Shown: in pieces, positions 1 through 12,631 of the stretch | How positions within the stretch are numbered: the stretch's first letter is position 1 | Layout: the number at the start of each line of letters is the position of its first letter | Assembly: GCF_018320785.1 (NCBI RefSeq) | Contig: NC_054866.1 | Location: 32,465,000 to 32,528,999 of the forward strand | DNA: 64,000 nucleotides | DNA from: Cheilinus undulatus | Taxonomy: Eukaryota > Chordata > Actinopteri > Labriformes > Labridae | Reading direction: 5' to 3' | Notes under the pieces: model-generated | The model's input: the letters and a program-made list of their open reading frames with translations, nothing else | What the model was told of the DNA's origin: nothing | Databases searched by the model: none | Translations under genes and position numbers: made by a program

Positions 1-2330
1 TATAATTCAAACCAAGCAACATGAATATTAGCATGGATGCTTGTAAAAGTATCATCAATATTTTGAATCTGTGGGTATTGTGAAATTCTCACTATTTACC
101 CAATAAGTCCCTCTATCAAAAGTATTTTTACTGGTGCCAATCATTCATGCGGGTCAACTCTTAAGGTCAGAAAATCTGTTGTTCCGGATAAATTCAGGAA
201 CAGCAGATCGATGCAGGAGGGAACAGCATGTTTTAAACACAGCTTTTAAATCACACATTCAGCCTTGTTTGCCTCCAAGTAAAACCAAGAATAGCTCAGC
301 AGGTACCAGAGCCTAATTCTTCTACCTATCATTACCAGTTTTGGACTGTGGTTGTTATTACTGCATTGTTCCAACAGATGGAGCCATTTTTACAGTTGTA
401 AACTATGAACCTCATGAAATGCAATGAGTGTCAGTGAATTTTAAGCTTTGAGGTGACAAAAATAATTAAACAGACTGAAAAGATAGTTTAACATCACCAA
501 ACACCTGCTATGTCCTTAAATGTCCTTAATTCTCTATAAATGAACTGCTACACTTCCATTTGTAATACATGTTTTTCATTTTTTTGGAAAGTTTAAAAGA
601 CAGTAGTCAATCAACCAGACTTTTTATCTAACAGGCTGAAGTTTAAAGTGGTTTAAAGAAGACTTGAAAGCATATGAGTGATTACAAACAAGATATTAAA
701 GAACTCCTGCATTTCTGGTATGTGGGATTGTGTATGGAAAATTAAAGGGGTGTTAAATGACATCCTGGAAAAGAAGCTTTCATAAGAAATAACACATTTT
801 TTGTTTAGAAAAAATACCTCTAAAAGGAAAAGTGTTATTCTGATTGTGTGTTGCACAATGAGAGCTGTAATCCTGCAGTTCAAAGAAAACACTGAAAAGA
901 GAAAGCAACAGATAAAAGGCTATAAAAGCATCCAAAGTAATCTTATGTATCTCATTCTAGAAGGGCTTTATTGCAGGTGTAATATCTGACAAAATTAAAT
1001 AAAGATGTACGGTAAGGACCAGTCTGTTGGTAGGTGTGATCCCTCTGTAACTTCACCACATCACATGCTAGTCAGACTACGTTGTCATTTATTCTGGCAA
1101 CCATGACAACAACCCAAACTGCCCCATTCTGTTGTTTATAATGCTGAATAATCTCAGACTGAGGGGATGCCGTCCTGTAGGTCTGCAATGGGCACTTTAG
1201 GATGGCAATGCATGCTCTCTGCTGACCAAAATATCAGTTCTTTGTTATGGCATGCAAGAGAAAAATAGACTTTGAATCAGCTGACAGTAATGCCAGTGTG
1301 AACCTCAACTGACCAGACAGTTTGCATGAAACAGTCTCTGCTGAACTTCAGAGAGACGGACACAATGGCAGGGTTGCAGTTCTTCAACCTCTTATTAACT
1401 TAAAAATGTCCTTTTGCGAGTGTGGCACCAAAAGAAAACACGCGCTCTGCTCATAAAGTCAGATGAGTCATCATGCTCTCAGTTTTTGAGCACGTGTGGT
1501 ACATGTTTCCTGAAGTGAGAGGTTCTGGTTTCATCCTCTGCCAAAAGGTGGATTTCTGTAAGTGGAACTGCACACATGAAGTAAACATTACTGCAGTAAA
1601 CATGAAGTTACTCCGCAAGATCATGGTGCAGTATCCTAGAATGACTGTGCCTCAGTCTAAAGGCCAGACCATGCTTATGTCCCTTACCTTAATAGTTCTT
1701 TCAGAATTCATTTCGGTGAAACATGACATCATTTCATGTTTGCTGTATTTACTAAAACCACATTCAAACAATAAATAATTACACATTAAATATGTTAATA
1801 AAGCTAAATTGAGGCCCTTATGACAGTATATTTGAAGTTAGTCATATTTTCTCACATTCCTAAATCAAGATAAAGTAAGCCATTTTCCAAGTCTTTTAGC
1901 AACATGGCATCATTAAAGTCCTCTACCCTGATTAGACAATCCATTAGAAATGATTAAAATCTGTTATAGGTATTCAGATACCAGGTTATAACCCTTAATG
2001 CTTAGTGTGAAAGCACCTCAATGCATGTTGAAAGTGGTGTGATAGCCAATAGCTCAGACTGTACATGGAGTATGATATTTAACTGAACTTGGCCTAGAAT
2101 GGTAGTGAGGAGGCTGAAGTGTTGGGAATTCATGTCTCCTGAGCCAAAACAAAGTTCCAGGTATTGCCAAGGCATGTCTTGGATGCTGCCATCGCATCTG
2201 TGTCTGGGTCAATGACATGACGCATGTTTTAAAGTAGCCGAAAGTTTAAATAATATCTAAAAGGGTGAATATAATTAAGGTTCATACTGATTCCTTTCAC
2301 TTATGTCCCTTTTACTGCCCTAGTCTAACT
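1..2330. other. Gene-free AT-rich sequence
   Basis: I see no coding exon, RNA gene or recognisable transposon in this stretch. All open frames are short, lack homology that I recognise, and overlap each other on both strands. Base composition is AT-rich, as in the other non-coding parts of the window. Confidence 0.6.
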
Positions 2331-3170
2331 TTTCAGGTTTCAATCAACTTTGAGAGAATAATCGGGCAATTTAGGCAAAAATGTCAATGTGGTGTAACCA
2401 AAAAAGAAATTGGTACCAGAAAAATTCAACTTTTTTGAAAAAGGTGAAAATCCCAACTAAACACACTATAAACTAGTCTGGCACAATTTTACACTAGTAG
2501 TGTTGAATGTTAGATGATGTCTTGAACAATTATTGATTTGTGTATTTTTGATAGCTTTGGGAATCTTTGGAGTTCGATTGACTTCCTAAAATGTCAATTT
2601 GGGGTACCCACCATTCAAGGGGTCATTTTGCTAATATTTTTCAAAAATGCATTTTCAACGGAAATTATGTCCCAGAGATGAACATCTAATGGTCATAACT
2701 GGTACATCTCAAGGTTGGTATCTCTGATTAAAATCTGATATAATCAGACATTTCCAGGGCATGGTAAGGAATGTCACTGATCATATGTCAAATGGTATGA
2801 CCCAAGAAAAACATCTATATTTCATGATCTTTGTAAAAAACATTATTTACATTAAAAGTACTCTTTGACATCTTTATACCAAGACCACAAGCTTCCATAG
2901 GTGTCTGTGATAAAGCCTGTTAAATTTGATTTTAGAGTGAAATGTCAAATGGTGTAACCGGTTAAACCAATTGACACCTATTAAAAAAACATATTTTAGC
3001 AATAATCAGAACTATGTGATGCTAATTAAAGATGTAATAAGAAGAAACTTGCTATTTATAACTATTTTCAAGAGTTAATCACCATAATTTTTTAAAGATA
3101 GGATTTATTCACTACTTTATTATCTGATTTCTGTTAGGCTAGGATAAAATGAATTTATTAAGTAACCTTT
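2330..3170. repeat. Unclassified repeat with GTGTAACC motifs
   Basis: The words TGGTGTAACC and ATGTCAA recur here (near 2390 and 2950, with a variant near 2795). They reappear at 5250-5660, partly in reverse complement (GGTTACACCA near 5614), and TAGTCTAACTTTT occurs near both 2322 and 5646. The two blocks flank the non-LTR remnant, so they may be parts of one older element that was interrupted. I cannot name the family. Confidence 0.4.
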
Positions 3171-3179
3171 ATGTTTGGG

Positions 3180-4262
3180 AAATATTCGGTAATAACATTC
3201 CTTCTCTGAAGGAAATGAGAGGGTATCTCTGACTGAAACTATCAGGAGTAAGGCCCTGACTGTTGGTTTTCCTTAGACACCAAACAGCAGTTTGGAGTTC
3301 ACAACCTTCTTGGAGTCTGGGTGGGGTCCTGGAGTGAGTCCAGCCTCTGGATCTGACAGTCCTACTGGGAGGTGTTAACCCTTATGTGGTCAATGTTGAA
3401 GAAACTTTGTGGGGTTATTTGGAGGAACGCTGATCTGAGTGGTGTTCTGTTACTAGACTTCTCTGCTAGCTGTCCACTGCCCATATTAACGGTATAACCA
3501 TACTAGTCCAGAGACTGATGATAGAGTTTGTAGTTGCCTTATCAGATCTGTCCCCGTACGTCATGGAGACTGAAGTGAAGGAGAGAGACGGCCTGTTGGC
3601 TGATCACCACCAGTTGGATCAGATGGTGGAGTAGGCTGTCAGACCTGGTAATCCTAAACAGGTTGTGAAATGAACTGAGAACATCCGGTGGAGGTCCCTG
3701 CCTAGAAGGTTTTTCAACTCTCACCCAAGTTTTATGCTACCTGGGGGAGGTTGGGGACATGGAGTCAAAGTGGTCCATATTTAAAGTTTCCATATTGGGA
3801 GTGGTTGCATCAAGAGGACCACTGGTGCCTTTCATGATGACAGCCTAAAAACCCACTGTTGGAGGAGGTCATCAGGCTTAAAAGGAGGCCTTCTGGGCTT
3901 GGCCTACTCTGGGGTCTCTGAAAGCAGCAGACAGGATGTAATGGCTTGGGGGCCATGGATTGGCAGTTGTAGAAACAAAAAGCCTGGTGTGTGATTAATT
4001 TTATTGGGAGAACTTTTAGTGTTCTCCAAGGATGTTCTGGAAATCTCATTGTCTGAGAGAACATGTTCATTTACAACATAAACATGTTTTCAGCAGGAGT
4101 GGAGAAGTGCTGGTCTGGACTGTTGACCCCAAAAATACTTTGAGGAACTCCTTAATCTACCTGGAGAAGTCCTACAATCATGTCCCTCAAGGGATCATGT
4201 GGGGAGTACCTTGGGAATCTGAACCCTGGGGCTGTTGCTGTGAGCCATCCTGTCCCTCATAG
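3180..4262 (+). mobile_element. Degraded non-LTR retrotransposon, 5' part
   Basis: Plus-strand translation gives broken pieces that resemble the linker and early reverse-transcriptase region of teleost LINE-type elements. One piece reads VWTVDPK (about 4107-4127), and another reads YLEKSYNHVPQGIMW (near 4158-4203), which resembles the F-DLEKAFDRVPRG-W block. Stops and frame changes are frequent, so it is not active. A related piece, about 5015-5130, lies just beyond the inserted MITE. The family assignment is from remembered motifs and was not searched. Confidence 0.5.
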
Positions 4263-4272
4263 TAAAAATTAT

Positions 4273-5003
4273 GGCTGTGTCTGAAATCACTCCCCATTCA
4301 CTATATAGTGCACTAGCTGTATAGTAGAAACACCATTTTGTAGTGGGGTCTGAATTCTGAATGAGCATTGTTATTCACTATAGTACACTCACTTTATCCC
4401 ACAATGCATTGTGAAAAGTAGTGAATAGCCGATGGTCACTAGCCCAGCAAATATTTACCATCATGCATTGCGGTTGCTGCTCTTGAACATGACGAACAAA
4501 TGAGAGGAGCACAGGAACACATATAAAGACTTTATTTAATACTTTTTTGTTTTGTTGGTTTAAAACAAAATATTTAATCTGTAAGAAAATGTTAAGGATA
4601 TAAAATGAAGTAACTTTATCCCCCATGAAGATTCCTAGACATGAGAACATCATCTTTATGCAAAACTAAGTTAGAGTACATACAAAAAACCCTCGACTTT
4701 TTCGCCACTAAAGTCACAAAACTTTGTTTCTATTAGTATTTTGATTTTTGTGAAAATATGTTATGTTCAGTATCAGTTTTCAGTGAAACTCTATCTTTAA
4801 TTTCAATCCAAGCCATCATGGAAATCTACAAGCCGTTGTTGCTAAAAGGTTTTAATTGTGAAAGGGCGATGACGTGATTGCCTGCGGCTGGAGTAGTGTC
4901 TGAAATGATTTTTGTGTTTTGTAGTTGAGTCCACTCGTCCATATGCTGCTCACTATAGAGTGGATAGGGAGTAGTGAATGAGTGTGTGGTTTCGGACACA
5001 GCC
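4273..5003. mobile_element. MITE with GGCTGTGTC termini
   Basis: The left end GGCTGTGTCTGAAATCACT is matched at the right end by the inverted form TTTCGGACACAGCC. Internal CACTATA/TATAGTG words are also mirrored (CACTATATAGTGCACTA near the left, CACTATAGAGTGGATAG near the right). TAT flanks both sides (4270-4272 and 5004-5006) and fits a 3-bp target duplication. There is no coding capacity. It sits inside the non-LTR remnant and is therefore the younger insertion. The superfamily is uncertain; Harbinger-like or hAT-like are both possible. Confidence 0.7.
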
Positions 5004-5249
5004 TATGTCTGCATCTTTGTTACTAGTCAGACACATTCCTGGTGCATGTTGGCCCTGCCAGGGCTGTCCCATGGTGATTCTGTGTGTGATTTTCACTGAT
5101 CACACCAGAAGATGTGAGTTGTTGTTGCCAGATAAGCTTGTCAATAATTAAGTAAATGAATAAACAATACATAAAATCAGTTCAGGTAATCTTTTTGAAT
5201 ATTCTGTGTGATGTCAGTATCAGATTCTTAAACAAACATGGCCTTTAAC

Positions 5250-5785
5250 CTTATGAGAACAATATGGTCAGGTGGTGTAACCGCTCTGTGTCAATTGGTG
5301 TAACCACTGTTTTTCGTTAAAATATTAAAATATACAGAAAAATGAATATAGCATTGAAAGAACTATGCCATTACAAGGGTTCAAATAGTTTTTAACCTCT
5401 TTTGCAAAATTTGCTACCAGTTATTTAGAAAATGGAAATTTTTTTAGGCATGTGTCCCTAGTTCAGTATTACCAAAATGCATTAAATTTGAATTAAAGGT
5501 TCTTGGATAAAATCTATTTTCATCTGATATTTGAGGATGAGTTACTTGTTTACATGAGTACCTTTGAATACACCATAGGTATATAAAATATGAAATAACT
5601 GCAATTATTTTATGGTTACACCATTTGACATTTTCAGCTCATTTTAGTCTAACTTTTTGAGAAAAAATGTAAAAACTGTATTTTAAAGTACCTGAAACCA
5701 ACCAAAATACAAAATTTACATACTGACAAACCAAATGCATGCTTTAAAAACTAGTTTTTGGGAAATTTTATTTTTTTCATCTTGC
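5250..5785. repeat. Second block of GTGTAACC-rich repeat
   Basis: This block contains GGTGGTGTAACC near 5272, TTGGTGTAACC near 5293 and the inverted GGTTACACCATTTGACAT near 5614. It shares these words with 2330-3170 but shows no reading frame. It separates the two halves of the non-LTR remnant. Confidence 0.4.
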
Positions 5786-5789
5786 CAAA

Positions 5790-6410
5790 CCTTGTTTGTC
5801 ACTGACCCGTCTGTGAATGGTGAGAGCATGGAAGCTGCAGAGTAGTTCGCCTACCTTGGCAACATAGTCCATCAATCTGCTAACTGCAAGGCTGAGATTA
5901 ACAACCTTGGACTTGCGCATGAGGTGATGGGTTCACTGAGTAACACTGTGGCGTATCTGAGCATGTGGACAAACATCATAGTCTTCCAGTTCTTGGTCCT
6001 TCTGGTCTTACTGTACTTTTATGTGGCCTGGACATTGACTGATGGCTAGAGGTGCTGCCTGGACTCCTTTGTGACAACTTATTTTTGGTGTATCATTGGC
6101 AAGACTGTGTCTAATATTGACGTGCTCAAGAGAGCAGGGATGGGAAGGGTCAGCTGCCTGATATGAGAACAGCAGCTGTGCTTTTTTATGGGCATCTTGT
6201 GGCACTTTCCTTGATCCAGCTCACTGCATACTAGGTGACCTAATGGGCTGGTCTAGACGCCAGCGTGCATCATGGAGAGAGCGGGGAGGATACCTGAAGA
6301 GATGTAGTGTGAACCTGGTGCATACCTAGATGATGGCCATCAGGAGGCCAGAGCAGTACAGGACCAAGGTTGACACAGCAAGCTTAACCAACATATGTTA
6401 ATACCTGACC
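5790..6410 (+). mobile_element. Degraded non-LTR retrotransposon, 3' part
   Basis: Plus-strand translation contains a stretch resembling the end of a LINE reverse transcriptase: FAYLGNIVHQSANCKAEIN (about 5850-5906), which matches the usual F-YLG---...EI-RRI block, followed by a decayed C-terminal domain. Several in-frame stops show it is a fossil. It may belong to the same insertion as 3180-4262, but I could not prove that. Confidence 0.5.
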
Positions 6411-7494
6411 TGACCCAGAATAGAGGGAGGGAGAATAAGTTTGTTAACCAATGATGGAGACACTAGCTAACACGATGGATGAGACAAGAATGATCATTGA
6501 GGAAATGTGGATTATAAAGACTGTGTGGTGGAAATAAACAGCATGTCTAGTATTTTGGATTCAGGAGAGATGAGTTGTTATTAACAGGTATTGTGCAATA
6601 TTGCTAAAGCTGTTTTCCAGCATTATTCACCATTCAAAATTCCTTCCCTTCAACAGCAGGCCATCCTTCATCCTGCCTTGACTTTTGGTCAGATCATTAT
6701 TTGCTAAGACTCTCACCAGAGAGTGACCCTGACTCATTACAAATTTCCAAGTCCTTGTCTTGTGCCAGTCTTGTCAGACTCTTTCCTATTCTTTAGAGAA
6801 GCTACACATTTCTGGTTGACCCCCTCCCCCTGTTCTGTGGAGTGGCAGTACCAGCCTTGACCTCTTTCCTTTCCAGACTTATCACAGATCTGTGGTTGCC
6901 ATGCAGGCACACAGACTGATCCAGCTACTGTTGTTGATCTCCAGGTCAACCTCCAGAGCTGCTCTGCCCATCTGGTTGACCTCCTGCCAGTCCTCTGGAG
7001 TAGTTCAGCACTTTGATGATCTGAGGGCTCATGCTCCATGTCTGCATAATTTCTTGGATGCTGACCTTAAATCCTGATCTCTATTCTTCATCTCCCAGTT
7101 TACTGAATCATTATTTATCAATGTTACTTATTTAAAACTGACAGTAACGACATTTTTAAGCGTGCTTACTATGTTCCTCAGCAATCAATATAGATCTAAT
7201 TACTATTCCTATCACTACTATGATATTAAACCCATATGGATAGCTCTGCAAATATATTTTTTTTACCAAAACTGAAGTATTCCAAAATCACCTTAAAGTG
7301 GGCATGAGAGAAAAGGTCACAATTAAAGTTATGGTTTGACTTGTATTATCACAAACACTGCTAAAAGTGGACTTGTCACTCGTATCAAGACAATTGTTGT
7401 AATTGTATGTTCTTAGAATCATTATTATAGTTGTTTAAATGTAATTACATTTATGCTTTAGCAGTGGCATCATCCTAGGATCAGTGGTAGCACC

Positions 7495-7495
7495 C

Positions 7496-7545
<50 letters not shown>
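7495..7545. repeat. Compound (TA)n(GA)n microsatellite
   Basis: An uninterrupted run of TA dinucleotides of about 21 bp passes directly into about 15 GA units. Confidence 0.95.
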
Positions 7546-7548
<3 letters not shown>

Positions 7549-7835
7549 TTTGTAATGGCTTCAATATTATCCCAGAGAAAAAGTCATTGAGTAGTGCTTT
7601 TTGTTACAGCTGGTCATGATAAATGTAGCCAAAACTCCAAAGAAAGAGCCTCTGTCCTTTTCTGGTTCTTTTAGTGTTTGGCCTAACTCTTGTCCACAGG
7701 TTAATTGAATACTCGTATTGCAAACTGAACCCATCTCTACACACAAGTCATTATGTCTCAGCCTGGATTGATTATATCACACAAGCTCCATATTGTCCCC
7801 ATGTGTAATGGATACCAAAAAGGTAGAGGGCCAAC

Positions 7836-7885
7836 ATGGCTTTAAAAACCATTCCCATTCATGGCTTTAAAAACCATTCCCATTC
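7836..7885. repeat. Perfect 25-bp tandem duplication
   Basis: A 25-bp unit beginning ATGGCTTTAAAAACC occurs twice head to tail with no mismatch (7836-7860 and 7861-7885). The perfect identity implies a recent duplication or an assembly artefact. Confidence 0.95.
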
Positions 7886-8599
7886 ACAAATATTCTGAAA
7901 TGCAACAGGTGGAGGGGGCACAAAATGTGCTTTTTGACCTCTTGTCTTTCTGGAAAATTCACTAGGGTTCTTTTGTGTTCAGTTGCATGAAACCCCAGTG
8001 AGCTGAAGGACTTGAAGGCCTTGTAAAGCTTTATGTATATATAGCCAATTATGGAGGTTATGGCGCATGAGGACGTGTTTCAATTGGATAATGAGTGGGT
8101 GGCTGAGAGGCAGAAAAAGGAGAGAAAGGCACTGTAATTATGTTCGATTCTTTCCCCATGCAACATAAGATCATAGTGATCTGACCTTCCCTCTACACTC
8201 AGCTGCTTTTTAACCACTTTGAAAATAGTCTAACATTTAATTGTCCAAAAGAGCTGAGGTCAAACCTCTACTGTGAAGTTTCCTCGCTACCTCTGTGTGA
8301 CACGTTTTCATCCGTCACACAATACCCCTCACATGGTTTGGTGTTAATTGTGCCATGGAAATTCTGCAGTCCTTAACTGACACAATAACTGTTAGTAATC
8401 CAATGAAAAAGGTCCTGTGTAGGATGCTCTTCAGTTGACTTCAGAAGATCCATAAAGATAAATCATTTTTGTGTATTACTACAAATATATAAATAACTGA
8501 GGCCATCTACACAGGCCAAACACACCATTAGAGAGAACCTTATTTCTTTTTATAATACAGGTCAGTTCTGCAGGGGTCAAGGCAGCATTTTAAGACTTT

Positions 8600-9380
8600 T
8601 TTCATGCAAAAGAGTCATAATGCTCAAAATTGTGCTCATTTATGCACTCAGCACTTGGTTGGAGCTCCCTTTGCATAAATGACTTCATCTATGCTGTGTG
8701 TCTTGGAGGCAATCGGTCTGTGGCACTGCTGTGGTGTTATAATGCCCAGGTTGTTCTGATAGCAGCCTTAAGCTCACCTGTATCTGGTGTCCCTCATCTT
8801 CCTCTTTACATTCCCCAGAGATTCTCTTTGGGGTTCAGGTCCGGCCAGTTGGCTAGCCCCTGACTCCAGCGTCAGTCCGCTCCTTGTTTCCCTCAATGCT
8901 TGAATCTGTTTTGTTTGACAAGCCTCTGAAGGCTGAGCTCATCCCTGTTGCTTGTGCACCTTTTCTGGCTGCACTTTCTCTTCCAGTCAACCTTCCATGA
9001 ATATGCTTTGATACAGCATCTGAGAATAGCCTGCCCTTTTAGCAGTGGCCTCCTGTGGCTTACCCTCTTTGTGGAGGGTGTAAGTGATTGTCTTCTGGAC
9101 AACAGTCAAGTCAGCAGTCTTCCTTGTGATTGTGGTTATGTGAACTAAACTTGAGTGAGAGAAATAGCTGACAAGAAATTCAACTTTTTTGACATATCCA
9201 AGAGATAGTAGATATTTAGATTTTTGTGATCTGTAAGCCATAATCATCAAGATAAGACAAAAAAGTCGAAATGTTTCACTTTGTATGAGATAAATCTAGA
9301 ATAGATGGACATTTAACTTTTTTAAGTGAATCATAGGAAAAATTTACTTTTACATACTCTGATTTTTTAGATGCACCTAT
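8600..9380 (-). mobile_element. Tc1/mariner-like transposon fragment
   Basis: Minus-strand translation shows Tc1-type transposase remnants. An N-terminal helix-turn-helix-like piece reads KEGKPQEATAKRAGYSQ (within about 9000-9090). A C-terminal piece, DLNPKENLWG (near 8820-8850), corresponds to the catalytic DLNPIENLWG block before the final acidic residue. The right end, with GATGCACCT near 9370, resembles the usual terminal repeat. The reading frame is broken by stops and frameshifts, and no left terminal repeat is visible, so this is a truncated fossil. Confidence 0.75.
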
Positions 9381-11978
9381 ATGGCATGTTTCTGTAAGAT
9401 CTATGGTTAGGGGTTCTTAGATTAATAATTAATAGTTAAAAGTGAAGCTTTACATGTGAAGGCATGTGATGGCTGAGGGCTCCTAGACAACTTAGCAACT
9501 TTTCCTTTAATCTATTTCTTATTTCTTTATCTATTTATACTCTTTAAATAATGTTTTCCCTTTGATTTTCTTATCATTCTAATTATTTCTTATATCTTAA
9601 TGTTAACCTTCTCCGATTTCTCCTCCTTCTCTGGTTCCCTTTTCATTGATATCTAAATATAATGCTTGTGCTTGTGTCATTTCTTGCCATTGCAATGCAC
9701 AAACACAGTAGTGAAAATACAATATGAGACTTGAATGTGTAAGTGAAATGTGTTTCACGCTGTGTTGCTCTATAAAAAGTTGCATGGATAAAATAGGGAA
9801 AAACAGGAGACTTGGGTACAGCATGAAACAGTAAAAAAACATGTTGCAGTGATTGTGTTACAGTCAGGAAATAAGACATGTTGCTGAATTAATCAGGATT
9901 GGGTGGCTCTCTTTTAAGTGATGAAATTTGATTGGATAGTTCAAGGATTTGACTCCTTTTGCAGAAAAAAAGCTGTCTGAGCAAACCATTGTTGCTCTGT
10001 AATCTCTTTATTAAAGCTATATTTCTGTCTATATTGTTGCATAAATTGAAATATGTGTTAGTGCACTGAAAGGAATACAAAACTAGATTTCAGTGTCTTG
10101 GATGTGTATAAGCACCTTGCAAACACAGCTAAATCTGATTTAGACCTTATGTTTGCAGAGTCTTAGTCCTGATGATGGCTTTATGAAGAAATAAATCTCA
10201 TGATAGTAACAGTCATCCCTTTGAAACCTTGATACTCTGAGGGCTGTAATAAAGTGCTCTGAAGACTTTAAACAGAGACATGTGAAATGTCTTTGTTGAG
10301 CTCATAATGTTTATGACGCAATACAAAGCTGGACGGTATGACTACCTTGACCCTTGGCTCATGCAGTGTCTCGGTAAAATGACAATGACAGAGAGCTCTT
10401 TCCTGCTTACATTAGGCGTGGCCTTTCATTGCAGAACCGCTGTGGCTCACCACACTATGTTTACAGGATTATCAGCTTTATGCACGAGACGAGAGGTCAC
10501 TAAGCAAGAGGCAGGGAAACACGTGTGCACTTCGAAAGATGTGTAGTTGTCATGACAGGCTCAGATACGCCGTCTGATGATGAAAGTGAGATGACCTTAT
10601 TTTGGATGGTGCTGATGGATGACTTTGCTGTTTCAAAGCACTGATATCTAACCATCTGATTTTTAAAGAGTTGTTATAAGCAACTGTTAGAAACCAATAA
10701 GATCTTCCTGTAGAATCAGAATCTTTTATTGTTCTTTATAAAACTCAAACATCTGACTAATGTACTTCTTCTTTAAATAACTTAAAGTGTTTAGTCTTCT
10801 AAAGGAAATGGTGAAAGTGGACAAAAACTGCATTTGTTTCAAAAAAAGGAAAACATTTATTGCAATTCAGGCAGAAATCATACTGCAGTGAGACATTTCA
10901 CAATGCCAGCACAAAATGTATTGATCCAAAATATCAAAAATGTGTCTGCTCTACATTACACTTTGTTTGTTTAAAGCACATGTTTCCTGCTGTGTATCGA
11001 TGACACATTTCAAAGTTCAACTGATGCTGGAAATGTAATGCATCAGCCCTGATACAGAATGTGTCAACACAAGGGTCAATCTGGATACAAAGGGAGCAAA
11101 AGAACATGTTTAGTTATGTGTCAGTTGCTTGTCTACTGTACATTTTATCCCAGTATCTGTAAATATCAAAGAAGCATACGCAGCTGTTGTTAAACACAGT
11201 GATAGAGGCTGAACCAGAATAATGACAGAAATATGCCAGTCACATTCTTGTATTCAATTTCTACCCAAAGTAAAAAAAATTAAAAATAATTATATTATTG
11301 ATAAATGTACTTATTAGGCATCACTTATGAGAGTTATACCCTTTGTAATTAACTGGATGACATTTTTTTTATATTTTGCTGAAATAGGGCTAATTTATTT
11401 GAAGTCAATCTAAAATCAATAGAAATATAGGAAATAACATGATATAGATGAATAAAGTAAAGGGGTGAGTTTTTAACTGTGTTGAAGCAAAAAAGAAAAC
11501 CCTGCAGAAAAACATAAAAAAGCCATTTTTGAGTAAATGTGCTGAGTTAAGCTCTTCAGTTAAAGTGTGGCTCTTATCTATCTAGATGTAGCTAAACTAT
11601 GTAAAAACTTTATAATAACTCTGACCTCAGATTAGCCCTTCCTTTGATTTCCTATTAAATGAGTGGAGCTGAATGCTGTTTCAAGGATGGCAGCTTATAA
11701 GGTTTGAAAGTCTCTCTATACATAAATATAAATAAAAATGTCATAAAAAATTATTTCACCACACTTCTTTCATTCGCATTCATCACCCCTGTCTTTGACA
11801 AGCAGCACGCAGGTGTCAGTGAAAACAAGCATTGAGGAGCTTGTAATCTAGCAGCAATCAGAAGCCCGTAATCCACCATGTGGTGTTGTGCTGTCGCTCT
11901 GACCAGAGGTCTTTGTCCGGCACATGTAGAGAGGGAGGGCAGGGTGTGCATGGATCATCTCCTGTGGTAGAACCAGGC
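9381..11978. other. Non-coding sequence 3' of slc13a5
   Basis: No exon or transposon was recognised. The portion next to 11978 must include the 3' untranslated region of slc13a5, which is read on the minus strand. Minus-strand AATAAA words exist, for example at 11394-11399, but I cannot tell which poly(A) site is used. Confidence 0.5.
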
Positions 11979-12598
11979 TCAAACCCCTGTGACGTTCGCC
12001 CATGCAGGGAAGGAGTCCAGGTCAAACATGGCCTTGCCCCAGCTGTTTATGGCCAGAGTGATACAAATGATGCCGATGATGTTCATGACAATTCCTGTCC
12101 TGGCCTGAAAAGAACATTTATCATGATGTTAAAGCAACAACTGGAAAAAGATTTTAAAATTAGAAACAAACAACTACATACACACTACTCCTAGATCTTT
12201 CCAGACTTTTGAAGTTAATTCTTTTAACTCTTTAGGGTCAATAAGTTAAGGTGAGCAGATTTCTGACGTAAAACCTAGGTATGTTTCCAGTTCAGCAAAT
12301 GAAAACCTCTAAATATCATAGTGACATACCAAATGGGGACACTTGAAGTTTCATGTGTTTTGACAAAAGTTCAGCGGAAGGCATCGAACACAGCCTGAGG
12401 CCTTTCTCTGAGACTATTTTATTTGAACTATTCATCAATAATAAAAATACTGGAACTAAAAAGCCAATAATCAAAAAGAATATGTTATTAACATGACTGT
12501 TTCTCTTCTTCTACTTCTTTTCTCATCCACTGCTTTTGCTTCATTTTATTTTTATTAGAAAATTTCCATCCAAGAGCTGCAGTAAGTGAACTTTCCAC

Positions 12599-12631
<33 letters not shown>

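Larger units (their letters stand above)
6411..8599. other. Non-coding interval
   Basis: No gene or transposon was recognised here. The only structured parts are the TA/GA microsatellite and the 25-bp tandem duplication listed separately. Overlapping open frames near 6740-7080 on both strands show no family motifs. Confidence 0.55.
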
